From Stackebrandtia albiflava (lineage in GTDB: Bacteria > Actinomycetota > Actinomycetes > Mycobacteriales > Micromonosporaceae), in the NCBI RefSeq assembly GCF_007994225.1, contig NZ_VLLL01000006.1, positions 992,001 to 1,056,000 on the forward strand: a stretch of 64,000 bases of DNA, given 5' to 3'. Shown piece by piece: positions 33,363-42,342 of this stretch. Below the pieces are notes generated by a model. It had not been told where the DNA came from. It worked only from the letters and a program-made list of their open reading frames with translations, and ran no database searches. Numbering within the stretch: position 1 is the first letter of the stretch; each line of letters starts with the position of its first letter. A program made the translations under genes and the position numbers.

Positions 33363-34235
33363 TCACGGACGCCTGATCGACTCGTAGATCCGGCTGAACG
33401 CCAGGGCGCCGTTCCCCGCCGCGACCTCACGGTCGACGAGCCGGCGGACCACCTCCACCACGGCGGTGTCGATGCCCGCGTCACGGCTCGCCCGGGTGAT
33501 CGCGTCCACGGCGGCCTTGTTGAAGTCGAGGCTCTGCACCTCGGTCCGGTAGTGGCCCTCGGTCACCTGCCCGGCGTGGTACGGGACGCTGGACAACATC
33601 GCGCCGAGCCACTCCGTCACCCTGGGGACGAAGGCGTCCGGGGAGGCACCCGCCGTCGTGACCATCGCCATCCCGTGGAACACCGCCGCGAAGGTGCCGT
33701 ACATGGCCGCGAGCAACGCGAAGTCCCACAGTGCGGCGAGTCCGGGGTCCTCACCCAGGTATTCGCTGGTGCCGAACCGTTCCAGCACCGGCCGGAACTC
33801 GTCGAAGGCCCCGGCGGCACCGCTGTACAGCAGCCGCGACTCCGGCCGCCCGATCATCTCGGGGGTCGCCATGATCCCCCCGTCGAGGAACACCACGTCG
33901 TGACGCTCCGCCCAGCGGGCGAGGTCCCGGGACTCCTCGGGGGTGGTGGAGGTCAGGTTGACCACGGTGCGGCCGCGCAGTGAGTCGGCGGCGGCGGTGA
34001 ACGTGTCGGTCACCGAGGTGTGGTCGAGCAGGCAGGCGACGACCAGCGGTGACGCCGCGGCGGCGGAACCGGCGCCGGCGGCGGCGACCGCACCGACGGC
34101 CACGACCTCGGCATCCCTTCCGGGCGTGCGATTCCAGACGGTCACGGTGTGACCGGCGTCGAGCAGGGTGCCGGCCAGCGCCCGCCCCATCGCGCCGAGC
34201 CCGAGTACGGACACGTCGGTGGAGTGTGAAGACAT
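33363..34235 (-). CDS. NAD(P)-dependent oxidoreductase, imine reductase-like
   Basis: This 290-aa enzyme belongs to the 6-phosphogluconate dehydrogenase/beta-hydroxyacid dehydrogenase superfamily. The N-terminal Rossmann fold has LGLGAMGRALAGTLLDAGHT and VWNRTPGRDAE, where Arg points to NADPH. LVVACLLDHTSVTDT and FLDGGIMATPEMIGRPES follow, the latter replacing the Lys-containing active-site region of true hydroxyacid dehydrogenases, which favours the imine-reductase branch. Start ATG 34235 follows GGAG. The substrate is unknown. Confidence 0.8.
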   Translation of the reverse strand: MSSHSTDVSVLGLGAMGRALAGTLLDAGHTVTVWNRTPGRDAEVVAVGAVAAAGAGSAAAASPLVVACLLDHTSVTDTFTAAADSLRGRTVVNLTSTTPEESRDLARWAERHDVVFLDGGIMATPEMIGRPESRLLYSGAAGAFDEFRPVLERFGTSEYLGEDPGLAALWDFALLAAMYGTFAAVFHGMAMVTTAGASPDAFVPRVTEWLGAMLSSVPYHAGQVTEGHYRTEVQSLDFNKAAVDAITRASRDAGIDTAVVEVVRRLVDREVAAGNGALAFSRIYESIRRP

Positions 34236-34403
34236 GGTGATCTCCGATGTGAGGTGATGAGAGGACTGACCGGCCGGTCGTTGCCGCAACGGTTCCACCG
34301 TGCGGTGAGAACGACAAGTACCCACCATCTCGTGCGGTACGCACCTTCGGGTGAGCATCCTGTTCCGCGCGCCGCCGTCGAGGGCGATCGCGACACACCC
34401 CAC

Positions 34404-34431
34404 ACCCGGCCCGTTCACGGTCCGGCCGGGT
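34404..34431. terminator. Hairpin downstream of the minus-strand lipoprotein
   Basis: Arms ACCCGGCC (34404-34411) and GGCCGGGT (34424-34431) form an 8-bp stem with a 12-nt loop in the gap between the lipoprotein and the imine-reductase-like gene. Confidence 0.4.
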
Positions 34432-34480
34432 TCACCCCTTCATCGCGCCCCTTCGGGCGGGACGACCGGCGCATCGCCGG

Positions 34481-35173
34481 CTACCGATTCGCCAGGAAGC
34501 CCTGAATCGCGACCATGATGTGGTCCAGTCCGGTCTCCGCACCCGCCACGAACAGCTCGGGTTCCTCCTCCAAGTCCCTTGCGATGTCTGCTTCGGTCGC
34601 CCCGGATGGCGCCGTAACGGTGACGGACACAGAAACCTTGGTCCGCCTGTGCACCAGCCAACCCTCGGCGAACCCTTCGGCTGCATCTTGGCGGCAGTAA
34701 GGAGTCGGCTTCCCGACCTCGGATTCGGATGCCGTGACCGCTGGTGCGCATGGACCGGTATGGCCCGAAGCCAGGGCTGTGGCCGCATCGTCGAGTTCGG
34801 AGTCGTCGAGAGGTTCGAGCCGCAATTCATAGGCCATTTGATAGCCCGGCTGACGCCAGATCAGACTCGACACTGAGCAACCGGAGTCCGCCTCCGTGCC
34901 CTGCGGGATGTAGATCTCGGTGGTGAATTCCGGAACCTCACCGGTGTCGTAGTGGTCGGCGAGGGCCGCGGCCACGGCGGCACATATCTCGTCGCGGTCT
35001 TCGGCGGTCAACGCCGGGGCGTCGAACCGTTCGTCCTGGGCGAGGATCTCCTCCACCGTGGGCTCGGCCGACTCCTCACCGTCCGGTGTATCGCCGGTGC
35101 AGGCCGCCAGACCCATCACGGCGGCCAGCAGTAGCAGGGCCGAGGCCCGGGGCCGCGGTTCGGTTCGTCTCAT
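34481..35173 (-). CDS. Lipoprotein of unknown function
   Basis: This 230-aa secreted lipoprotein starts at ATG 35173. The signal peptide ends MGLAAC with the lipidated Cys near residue 25. The mature part opens with a Glu-rich linker (TGDTPDGEESAEPTVEEILA), then a globular domain with three Cys (RDEICAAVAAALADHY, SGCSVSSLIW, TGPCAPAV) and PYCRQDAAEGFAEGW. Its start overlaps the stop of a 53-codon frame in an ATGA arrangement. It resembles small actinobacterial lipoproteins annotated only as hypothetical. Confidence 0.75.
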   Translation of the reverse strand: MRRTEPRPRASALLLLAAVMGLAACTGDTPDGEESAEPTVEEILAQDERFDAPALTAEDRDEICAAVAAALADHYDTGEVPEFTTEIYIPQGTEADSGCSVSSLIWRQPGYQMAYELRLEPLDDSELDDAATALASGHTGPCAPAVTASESEVGKPTPYCRQDAAEGFAEGWLVHRRTKVSVSVTVTAPSGATEADIARDLEEEPELFVAGAETGLDHIMVAIQGFLANR

Positions 35174-35331
35174 CGGGCCACCCATTCGTCGACCAGCGCG
35201 GTGTCGTCGCCGACTCCGGAGCCACTCGGGTTGTACTCGGTCTCACCGTAACCGCCGCTGCCCGGCGCATCACCGTCCGAGGAATAGTCGTCCCGGTCCA
35301 TCACGTCCAACCCGGTCGCCGGCTCGTCCAT
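35170..35331 (-). CDS. Small Gly/Asp-rich protein coupled to the lipoprotein
   Basis: A 53-codon frame starts at ATG 35331, and its stop overlaps the downstream lipoprotein ATG (ATGA), a layout typical of coupled genes. It reads MDEPATGLDVMDRDDYSSDG and continues DAPGSGGYGETEYNPSGSG, a low-complexity hydrophilic peptide. No good ribosome site precedes it. Another frame just upstream (from 35379) begins MPTKQDIATPGESTRP, so a longer protein interrupted by a frameshift is possible. Support is moderate to low. Confidence 0.4.
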   Translation of the reverse strand: MDEPATGLDVMDRDDYSSDGDAPGSGGYGETEYNPSGSGVGDDTALVDEWVAR

Positions 35332-35499
35332 GGACGGGTGGACTCGCCAGGGGTGGCGATGTCCTGCTTGGTGGGCATGAGGGGGTTCCCGTCGGTGAGG
35401 GGTCCGTGTGGAGGCGATGGTATCGAAGGGTGTCCAGGCCGTCACATCGCGAGGGAATGCGTTGGACGTGGCCGCACGTGACGGGCAGACTGCACAACC

Positions 35500-37167
35500 A
35501 TGGGATATGTCGATGTGGCCGGGGTGTCGTACACGCTGCCCGACGGACGGGTGCTGTTCCACGACGTGTCGTTCCGGGTCGGCGACGGTGCCAAGGTGGC
35601 CTTGATCGGCGCGAACGGCACGGGCAAGACCACGTTGATGCGGATGGTCGCCGGTGACCTGAAACCGGACGAGGGCGCCGTCGCGCGCAGCGGTGGACTG
35701 GGGGTGATGCGGCAGCTGGTGGGTATGCGGGAGGCCGACCGGACGCTCGCCCAACTGGCGCTCGCCCTGGCGCCGCCGGAGATCCGGCGGCTCGGTGGCG
35801 TCCTCATCGCGGCCGAGGAGGCGGTGGATGCGGCCGAACGACGGGGCAAGTTCTCCAACGCGGCCCAGCAGGCGCAGTTGCGGTACGCCGACGCGCTCAC
35901 CGCCTGGGGGGACGCGGGCGGTTACGAGTTCGAGGTCCTGTGCGACACGGTCTCGGTCCTGATCCTGGATTTGCCTTGGGACCGGACGCGGCACCGGCCG
36001 TTGGGCACGTTGTCAGGTGGTGAGCAGAAGCGGTTCGCCCTGGAACTGTTGTTGCGCGGCCCGGAGGAGGTGCTGCTGCTCGACGAGCCCGACAACTTCC
36101 TCGACGTGCCCGCCAAACGGGAACTCGAACGGCGCATCACCGAGTCGGACAAGAGCATCCTGTTCGTCTCGCACGACCGTGAGGTGTTGGCCAACACCGC
36201 CGACCGGATCGTGACCCTGGAGGCGGGTGACGTGTGGACCCACGGCGGCGGCTTCGCTACCTGGCACGAGGCCCGTAAGGCCCGGCACGAGCGCCTCGAC
36301 GAGCTGCGCCGCCGCTGGGACGAGGAACACCAGAAGCTCAAGGAACTGGTGTCGATGTACCGGGCGAAGGCGGCGTACAACTCGGACATGGCGTCGCGGT
36401 TGCGGGCGGCCGAGACCCGGCTGGCGAAGTTCGAGGCCGCCGGGCCGCCTCCGTTGCCGCCGCGTGAGCAGAACATCAAGATGCGGTTGCGGGGCGGTCG
36501 CACCGGCAAGCGCGCGATCATGTGTGAGCAGTTGGAACTGGACGGCCTGACGTATCCGTTCGATCTGGAGGTCTGGTACGGCGACCGGGTCGCGGTGCTG
36601 GGCGCCAACGGCACGGGGAAGTCCCACTTCCTGCGGCTGCTGGCGCGTGGCGGTACCGAGGGCACCGGCCCGGTGGACGGTGTGGCGTTGCCTCCGGTGG
36701 CGCACGACGGGAGGGCGCGGTTGGGGGCGCGGGTGCGGCCCGGTCACTTCTCACAGACGCACGACCGTCCCGACCTGGTGGGGCGGACGTTGCGGCAGAT
36801 CCTGTCGGAGGGCGACGACCACCGTGACGCCATGGAGCGGTCGGCGGCGATGAACGCGCTCAACCGGTACGAGCTGGCTTCGCAGTCGGAGCAGACCTTC
36901 GACACCCTGTCGGGTGGTCAGCAGGCCCGGTTCATGGTGCTGCTGCTGGAGCTGTCCGGCGCCACCTGCCTCTTGCTGGACGAGCCGACCGACAACCTCG
37001 ACCTGGCCAGTGCCGAGGCGTTGGAACAGGGCCTGGCCGGTTTCGAGGGGACGGTGGTCGCGGTCACCCACGACCGGTGGTTCACCCGGGGTTTCGACCG
37101 GTTCGTGCTGTTCGGCGCGGACGGGGACGTCGCCGAGGTGCCCGAACCCGTCTGGGACGTCCGCTGA
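35500..37167 (+). CDS. ABC-F family ATPase
   Basis: This 555-aa soluble protein has two ABC domains and no membrane part. ABC-F proteins act on ribosomes in translation or antibiotic protection. NBD1 has GANGTGKTT, LSGGEQKRFALELLL and LLLDEPDNFLD. The linker (about residues 265-330) is a charged coiled coil (HERLDELRRRWDEEHQKLKE). NBD2 has GANGTGKSHF, where His replaces the usual Thr/Ser, and LSGGQQARFMVLLLEL with LLLDEPTDNLD. This places it in the actinobacterial ABC-F group rather than clearly EttA. The specific function is not known. Confidence 0.9.
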   Translation: MGYVDVAGVSYTLPDGRVLFHDVSFRVGDGAKVALIGANGTGKTTLMRMVAGDLKPDEGAVARSGGLGVMRQLVGMREADRTLAQLALALAPPEIRRLGGVLIAAEEAVDAAERRGKFSNAAQQAQLRYADALTAWGDAGGYEFEVLCDTVSVLILDLPWDRTRHRPLGTLSGGEQKRFALELLLRGPEEVLLLDEPDNFLDVPAKRELERRITESDKSILFVSHDREVLANTADRIVTLEAGDVWTHGGGFATWHEARKARHERLDELRRRWDEEHQKLKELVSMYRAKAAYNSDMASRLRAAETRLAKFEAAGPPPLPPREQNIKMRLRGGRTGKRAIMCEQLELDGLTYPFDLEVWYGDRVAVLGANGTGKSHFLRLLARGGTEGTGPVDGVALPPVAHDGRARLGARVRPGHFSQTHDRPDLVGRTLRQILSEGDDHRDAMERSAAMNALNRYELASQSEQTFDTLSGGQQARFMVLLLELSGATCLLLDEPTDNLDLASAEALEQGLAGFEGTVVAVTHDRWFTRGFDRFVLFGADGDVAEVPEPVWDVR

Positions 37168-37171
37168 GCTG

Positions 37172-37203
37172 ACGGTCGCCCCGCCTCGCGCAGGGGCGAC
37201 CGT
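37172..37203. terminator. Bidirectional hairpin between ABC-F and serine hydrolase genes
   Basis: Perfect 11-bp arms ACGGTCGCCCC (37172-37182) and GGGGCGACCGT (37193-37203) lie between convergent genes whose stops are at 37167 and 37221. Confidence 0.7.
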
Positions 37204-37220
37204 ATGTCCGCTGTGGACGA

Positions 37221-38303
37221 TCAGGTGTGTCCCCGTCCGCCGGCGTGACGGCCGAACCGGGCGACCAGGCGCGCGAGTACGACGTGCGGCAGGCTGCGGG
37301 GCCGCAACTGGTTGACGGTCCCGGACACGTACAGGTCGTACTCCGGAACGTGGTAGAGCACGTTGCCGAACGCACCGGAGTGGCCGATCATGGCGGGGAT
37401 CGGCGAGAGCGGCGACTGCCAGCGGGGGAGTCGCAGTCGCATGACGCCGATCCCGTAGTCGATGGGCGTGAGGCGGGAGAACACCGGGTTCCAGTGCGCG
37501 GTCATCTCGGCCAGGTACTCCGCCGGGAACAGTCGTCCACCGATGAACGCCCGCAGGAACCGGAGTTGGTCGGCGGGGGTCGACACCACCGCGCCGTCCG
37601 GTGGGAACGACGCGATCGTCCTGGGTGTCCGTACCCGTTCGCGGCCGTTGAGGATCGGGGAGACCTCGTCGTAGCGGTCGAGGGTGTCGGGTGTGAACAG
37701 CCAGGTGTCGTGCAGGCCGAGGGGTGTGAGTACGTGTGCGTCGAGGGCGCGCGCGAAGGTGTCGCCGGTGACGACCTCGATGATTCGGCCGACGAGTTGG
37801 TAGTTGGTGTCGCAGTACTGTGCCCGGCCGGGTGCCGAGGGCGGGAAGCCGCTCGGCATGGCCCGTGCCATCCCGATGAGTTCCTCGAAGCTCCAGGCGG
37901 CGTCGGCGCGGAGCATGTCGTCGAGGAACGTGCCGCCGTCGGGGCGTCGTTGTTCGAAGTAGTCGGGGATGCCCGACGTCTGGGTGAGCAGTTCCCGGAC
38001 GGTGATCACGGATCCGTGGTTCCGGCCGCCGTGGACGTTCAGGCCGCGCATGGTGTCGTGCCCCAGTATCGCGGCGGCGGGCGTGTCGAGGCTCAGCGCG
38101 CCCTGCCGGCGTAGCCGCATGACGATCGCGACGGTGTACAGCTTGGTGATGCTGGCGACGAAGAACGGCCGGTCGGGGTCGCCGTGGCTCCACTCGAATC
38201 CGGTGGAGGGTTGCGTGACGGCGAACCCGAACTCCGACACGTGGGGTTTCGCCGCGTAGCGGGCCGCGATCCGGTCGAGCCCGGCGGAGAGGGAACGGTT
38301 CAC
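37221..38303 (-). CDS. Serine hydrolase of the class C beta-lactamase/DD-peptidase family
   Basis: This 360-aa protein has the SxxK nucleophile motif SITK (S51, K54), a second motif YCDTNY (Y163; the usual Asn of YxN is Asp165) and a third motif HSG in MIGHSGAFG. There is no signal peptide, so it is likely a cytoplasmic esterase or peptidase rather than a secreted resistance enzyme. The D165 replacement may alter chemistry. Its ATG overlaps the PadR stop by 4 bp (ATGA), so it is the target and partner of that regulator. Confidence 0.88.
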   Translation of the reverse strand: MNRSLSAGLDRIAARYAAKPHVSEFGFAVTQPSTGFEWSHGDPDRPFFVASITKLYTVAIVMRLRRQGALSLDTPAAAILGHDTMRGLNVHGGRNHGSVITVRELLTQTSGIPDYFEQRRPDGGTFLDDMLRADAAWSFEELIGMARAMPSGFPPSAPGRAQYCDTNYQLVGRIIEVVTGDTFARALDAHVLTPLGLHDTWLFTPDTLDRYDEVSPILNGRERVRTPRTIASFPPDGAVVSTPADQLRFLRAFIGGRLFPAEYLAEMTAHWNPVFSRLTPIDYGIGVMRLRLPRWQSPLSPIPAMIGHSGAFGNVLYHVPEYDLYVSGTVNQLRPRSLPHVVLARLVARFGRHAGGRGHT

Positions 38304-38830
38304 GGCGCCACCTCGTCGAGTCGTCGTCTCGTGGCGTCCAGCCAGGCGATCTCGGCTTCGGCCTGCGCGACGCCGAAGTCCAGTGTGGCCAGTCGGAGGG
38401 CCGGGCCGATGCCGGTGGTCTCCTCCGGGACGGTGACCGCCTTCAGGGTGGCCAGGTGTGCGCTCACCTCGCTTCTGCGGGTGTCGAGGAGTTCCCGGAT
38501 CCGTTCGGGTGGCATCCGGTCGGCGAAGAACAGCCGGGCCAGGAAGGGTTCCCGTGCCGGTTGCGACGGCAACGGCGAGGTGAGCCAGCTGTCCAGTTCG
38601 GCCAGTCCGAGGTCGGTGGGGCTGTGCAGGTGCAGGTTGGGTCGTTCCTCCTGCACGACGGTGCGGCGGGTGGCGAGGCCGTCCTCCACCAGGGCGGCGA
38701 GCGTGCGGTAGATCTGCGACTGGTCGGCGCTCCAGAAGTGACCGACGCTCTCGTCGACGACCTTCTTCAGTTCGTAGCCGCTCATCGGCTGTATGGACAG
38801 GAGTCCGAGTATCGCGTGTCGTAGGGACAT
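38300..38830 (-). CDS. PadR-family transcriptional regulator
   Basis: This 176-aa repressor starts at ATG 38830 (MSLRHAILGLLSIQPMSGYE), the canonical PadR N-terminus. The winged helix includes SADQSQIYRTLAALVEDGLA, followed by a PadR C-terminal (Vir_act_alpha_C) helical domain. It is translationally coupled to the serine hydrolase. PadR proteins usually repress their own promoter and the adjacent gene until a small molecule binds. A dyad with ATAT-rich arms lies directly upstream. Confidence 0.92.
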   Translation of the reverse strand: MSLRHAILGLLSIQPMSGYELKKVVDESVGHFWSADQSQIYRTLAALVEDGLATRRTVVQEERPNLHLHSPTDLGLAELDSWLTSPLPSQPAREPFLARLFFADRMPPERIRELLDTRRSEVSAHLATLKAVTVPEETTGIGPALRLATLDFGVAQAEAEIAWLDATRRRLDEVAP

Positions 38831-38832
38831 GC

Positions 38833-38854
38833 CATATATGCTAGCGCACATATG
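38833..38854. promoter_or_regulatory. PadR-box-like dyad
   Basis: CATATATGC (38833-38841) and GCACATATG (38846-38854) are inverted with one mismatch around TAGC. AT-rich dyads ending ATAT/ACAT are typical PadR targets. It lies 3 bp upstream of the PadR start. Confidence 0.6.
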
Positions 38855-38961
38855 AGATAACGCCTGTATCGGCGCCTGCATCCATGCCGGTCCCCGTCCC
38901 GGACTTCCGGGGCCGCCGCACCCGACGGGTCGGAGGTGACGACGTGGGGCATCATTCCGGG

Positions 38962-40497
38962 ATGGATTTCTCCGGTGCGACGTTCGCCGAACCGCCGATG
39001 GCCGTGGAGTTCGAAGCGGGATTGACCGCGTTGGGAGAGGGGGACCACCCCCGCGCGGCCACGTTGCTGAGGGCCGCCGCCGAAGCCGGGCATCCGGCGG
39101 CGGCGTTCCACTACGGTTCGCTGTGCCACGAGGCCGGCGAGACCGACGAGGGTGAGCAGTGGTGGCGGTTCGGTGCCGACCTGGGTGACCCCCAGGCGAT
39201 GCACAACCTCGGGGTCGTCCACAGGCGACGCGGTGACGACGCCACCGCCGAGCAGTGGTTCCGGCGACTGGCCGACACCGGCGACACCACCGCGATGTGC
39301 CTGGTCGCCGAATGCCGCCTGGACGCCGGGGACCAGGCCGGCGCCGAGCACTGGTGGAGCCTGGCCGCCGAGGGCGGTGACGTCGACGCGGTGTTCAACC
39401 TCGGCGTCGGTCACCGGTCCCGTGGCGAGTCCGACACCGCCGAGCAGTGGTTCCGGGCCGCCGCCGAGGCCGGGCACTCCGGCGCCATGGAGAACATCGG
39501 CATGATCCACCACGACCGCGGTGAACGGGTCGCGGCGTCGCTGTGGTGGCGCCACGCCGCCGAGGCGGGCGGCCGGTCGGCGGCACGGCGGCTGGAGGAG
39601 CTGGAGGCCGAGCCGGTCGACTCCGACGGTCCCGGCCCGGTCGAATCCGGCGACGTGGCCAAGGCCGCCGGGCTGGAACGGGGGGCGCGCGCCGAGGAGC
39701 TGGGTGACCTCGCCGAGGCCGAGCGGGAGTACCGGTGGGTGGCCGACACGGGATACCCGCCCGGAATGCGGGCACTGGGCAACCTGCTGCGCGACCACGG
39801 CGACGAGACGGAGGCGCGGGAGTGGTTCCGGCTGGCGGCCGAGGCCGGTGACACCAAGGCGATGTTCAACCTCGGCGTGGCACTGCACGGCGACGGGGAC
39901 ACCGAGGCGGCGGAGGCGTGGTTCCGGCGGGCCGCCGAGGCCGGCGACACCGCCGCGATGTTCAACCTCGGGCACGTCCTGCTCAACGGCCACGACGACC
40001 GGCAGGCGGCGCTGGCGTGGTGGCGCAGAGCCGCGGAGGACCGTGATCCCCATGTACTGCACGGCATCGGGCTCCTCCTCCTGCACCAGGACCACATCAC
40101 GGAGGCCGTGCTGTGGTTCCGGGAGGCGGCCTCACTCGGTTCGGCCGACTCGATGTACCACCTGGGGTTGCTGGCGACCGGCGACGACGATTCCGAGACC
40201 GCCGCGGCCTGGTACCTGCGGGCGTACGAGGCCGGACGGGGCGACGCGGCGAACAACCTGGCGGCCGTGCTGCACCGGGACGACGAGTTCGAGGCCGCCG
40301 AGGAGTGGTACGGCAAGGCGCTGGAACACGATCCGCACGACTCCCGTCCGATGCACAACCTCGGTGAGCTCTACCGTGGCCGGGGGCGGACGATCGAGGC
40401 GGCGATCTGGTGGCGGAAGGCCGCGGAACTGGGCAACACCGGTTCGGCGCGGGCGCTGGCCGCGTTGGAGAGGGACCGGGCAGCCGATTCCGGGTGA
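38962..40497 (+). CDS. Sel1/TPR-repeat protein
   Basis: This 511-aa protein from ATG 38962 consists almost entirely of Sel1-like repeats of about 36 residues. Typical units are AAEAGHPAAAFHYGSLCHEA, EAEAREWFRLAAEAGDTKAM and AEAWFRRAAEAGDTAAMFNL, each with A-x-G, A-x-x-x-L and W-(F/W)-R positions. A charged, repeat-free break lies near residues 215-240 (EPVDSDGPGPVESGDVAK). There is no signal or membrane segment. Sel1 proteins are scaffolds for protein complexes; partners are unknown. An upstream GTG/ATG at 38884 would add 26 atypical residues. Confidence 0.85.
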   Translation: MDFSGATFAEPPMAVEFEAGLTALGEGDHPRAATLLRAAAEAGHPAAAFHYGSLCHEAGETDEGEQWWRFGADLGDPQAMHNLGVVHRRRGDDATAEQWFRRLADTGDTTAMCLVAECRLDAGDQAGAEHWWSLAAEGGDVDAVFNLGVGHRSRGESDTAEQWFRAAAEAGHSGAMENIGMIHHDRGERVAASLWWRHAAEAGGRSAARRLEELEAEPVDSDGPGPVESGDVAKAAGLERGARAEELGDLAEAEREYRWVADTGYPPGMRALGNLLRDHGDETEAREWFRLAAEAGDTKAMFNLGVALHGDGDTEAAEAWFRRAAEAGDTAAMFNLGHVLLNGHDDRQAALAWWRRAAEDRDPHVLHGIGLLLLHQDHITEAVLWFREAASLGSADSMYHLGLLATGDDDSETAAAWYLRAYEAGRGDAANNLAAVLHRDDEFEAAEEWYGKALEHDPHDSRPMHNLGELYRGRGRTIEAAIWWRKAAELGNTGSARALAALERDRAADSG

Positions 40498-40568
40498 CCG
40501 GAGTCACTGCGCGGCACGGGTTTCCGGAGCCCCGGCGATGACCGTACGCGCCATGGCAGGATGCGGCG

Positions 40569-41627
40569 ATGACCGGAACCGGAAGTGAACCCGTCGCCGT
40601 GGCGGCGACCGAACCGCCCACCCCGGACGTCTCCACCGCGCCCGGCCGTCCGTGGTGGCGGCGCAAGAGGTACCGCTTCGGGATCGTTCTGGTGCTGGTG
40701 GCCGGGTACGTGTACGCGGTGAACTCCTCGTGGCTCGCCGGGGATCCGGGGGAGGGGCCGGGGGTGTTGGCCCACCGGGGCGTGGCGCAGACCTTCGACG
40801 TGGCCGGGGTCGGCGACGACACCTGTACGGCCGAGATCATCCACGAGCCCGCGCACGGGTACCTGGAGAACACCCTGCCGGGTATCCGCGCGGCCTTCGA
40901 CGCCGGCGCCGAAGTCGTCGAGCTGGACGTCCACATCACCGCGGACGGTCAGTTCGCGGTGTTCCACGACTGGGAGGTCGACTGCCGCACCGAGGGCTCC
41001 GGCACCACGCGGGACTTCACCATGGCCGAGCTGAAGCGGCTCGACGTCGGACACGGGTACACGTTCGACGGAGGCGAGACCTTCCCGTTCCGGGGCAAGG
41101 GCGTCGGGATGATGCCGTCGCTGACCGAGGTGTTGGCGGAGTTCCCCGTCGAACGGCTGTTGATCCACGTCAAGAGCGACGATCCCGCCGAGGGGGAGGC
41201 GCTCGCCGAGTATCTGTCCACGGTGGATGAGAAGCGCGTGGAGAACCTCACCGTGTACGGCGGTGACCGGCCGATCGCGGCGCTGCGGGAACGGATGCCG
41301 GACCTGCGGGTGATGTCCAAGGAGATCATGACGGACTGCCTGCTGCGGTACGAGGTGATGGCGTGGACGGGGATGGTGCCGGATGCCTGTCACCACACGC
41401 AGTTGCACATCCCGGAGGGTTACGCGCCGTGGCTGTGGGGCTGGCCGGTGCGGTTCGCGGAGCGGATGGCGGAGGTGGACACCGTCGTGGTGCTGGTCGC
41501 GGGCGACGGTGGGTTCTCCGAGGGGTTCGACTCCGCCGACTCGCTCGACCGGATCCCCGACGGCTTCACCGGCCTGGTCTGGACCAACGACGTCACCGAG
41601 ATCGCGCCCCTGCTGTCGGGGCGTTGA
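40569..41627 (+). CDS. Membrane-anchored glycerophosphodiester phosphodiesterase
   Basis: This 352-aa protein hydrolyses glycerophosphodiesters to glycerol-3-phosphate and an alcohol. An N-terminal anchor (RFGIVLVLVAGYVYAV, about residues 37-52) is followed by an exported GDPD barrel with all key motifs: VLAHRGVAQTF (HR), YLENTLPG (EN), VVELDVHITADGQFAVFHDW (ExD and H). It may act on phospholipid breakdown products or teichoic-acid-like polymers outside the membrane. The long insert CTAEIIHEPAHGY between the HR and EN motifs is unusual and may shape substrate choice. Confidence 0.88.
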   Translation: MTGTGSEPVAVAATEPPTPDVSTAPGRPWWRRKRYRFGIVLVLVAGYVYAVNSSWLAGDPGEGPGVLAHRGVAQTFDVAGVGDDTCTAEIIHEPAHGYLENTLPGIRAAFDAGAEVVELDVHITADGQFAVFHDWEVDCRTEGSGTTRDFTMAELKRLDVGHGYTFDGGETFPFRGKGVGMMPSLTEVLAEFPVERLLIHVKSDDPAEGEALAEYLSTVDEKRVENLTVYGGDRPIAALRERMPDLRVMSKEIMTDCLLRYEVMAWTGMVPDACHHTQLHIPEGYAPWLWGWPVRFAERMAEVDTVVVLVAGDGGFSEGFDSADSLDRIPDGFTGLVWTNDVTEIAPLLSGR

Positions 41628-41730
41628 CCACGCGGCGGTGGGGGCGATGTCGCCGGTTCCTGACGGTACGAGATCCGGCGAGGCGAACGGTCTTGTCGGA
41701 TTTATCTGTATCGATCCGTAATGTAGGGGC

Positions 41731-42312
41731 ATGTCGTTTCACTCCGCCTCACGTCCCCGCATGAGCCGGATCGAGACGGGGGTGTGGACGTGCCTCGTCG
41801 TCCTTGGCGCCGTCGGCGCGGTCGTCGGGCAGGACCTCCTGCGGACCGGCATGACCGCAGCCCTGTGCGACGCCGACGGCTGTGTCGCCCCCGCCGTGCA
41901 GGGGCTGTTCGGCTGGCTGTCGACCGGTGCCCCGATCGCGGTCTTCCTCACCGCCTACGTCCGGCTGGGCGCGCGTCCCTGGCTGATCCGGGCGATGATG
42001 GTCATGCTGCTGGTCATGGCGGTGTCACTCGCGGTCCCGTTGAGCGGCGACCCCGCCACCCGCGCCGAATCCGGTTTGCACGGCTTCGGGATCGGGGTGA
42101 TGGTGTCGTTGGTGTTCCTGACGGTGGGCGGGTTCGCGGGCCGGGTCACCGCCGAGACGATGGCGCGGCGGGAGAAGCCACCCGAGACCGAGGTGCCCCG
42201 GGCCGACCGGGGTCGCCGGGGCAGGTTCAACGCCCCGCTGTACCACGTGATCGCCGCCGCGCAGGTGCCCGCCGGGTTGGTGGCCGTCGTGGCGGCGGCC
42301 ACCTGGAGCTGA
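41731..42312 (+). CDS. Uncharacterised four-helix membrane protein
   Basis: This 193-aa protein has four predicted membrane helices (VWTCLVVLGAVGAVVGQDLL; APIAVFLTAYVRL; IRAMMVMLLVMAVSLAVPL; GIGVMVSLVFLTVGGFAG) plus a possible C-terminal one (VPAGLVAVVAAATW) after a charged stretch (REKPPETEVPRADRGRRGR). Two Cys in CDADGCVAPAVQG lie in the first external loop. I do not recognise the family. TAATGT about 10 nt upstream of the ATG hints at a leaderless message. Confidence 0.65.
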   Translation: MSFHSASRPRMSRIETGVWTCLVVLGAVGAVVGQDLLRTGMTAALCDADGCVAPAVQGLFGWLSTGAPIAVFLTAYVRLGARPWLIRAMMVMLLVMAVSLAVPLSGDPATRAESGLHGFGIGVMVSLVFLTVGGFAGRVTAETMARREKPPETEVPRADRGRRGRFNAPLYHVIAAAQVPAGLVAVVAAATWS

Positions 42313-42342
42313 GACGGCCTCCGGGACCGGCGGGCGCCGGGA

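Noticed and set aside
35500-37167. Antibiotic-resistance ABC-F call
   Set aside because: Sequence shows only the ABC-F family. No antibiotic gene cluster is adjacent, and resistance cannot be inferred from the motifs.
36751-38193. 480-codon Arg/Pro/His-rich frame on the minus strand
   Set aside because: It overlaps the serine hydrolase in another frame and the ABC-F gene in antisense; the real gene has all catalytic motifs.
37221-38303. Beta-lactamase resistance gene
   Set aside because: It has no signal peptide, the YxN motif is altered, and PadR coupling points to another hydrolase role.
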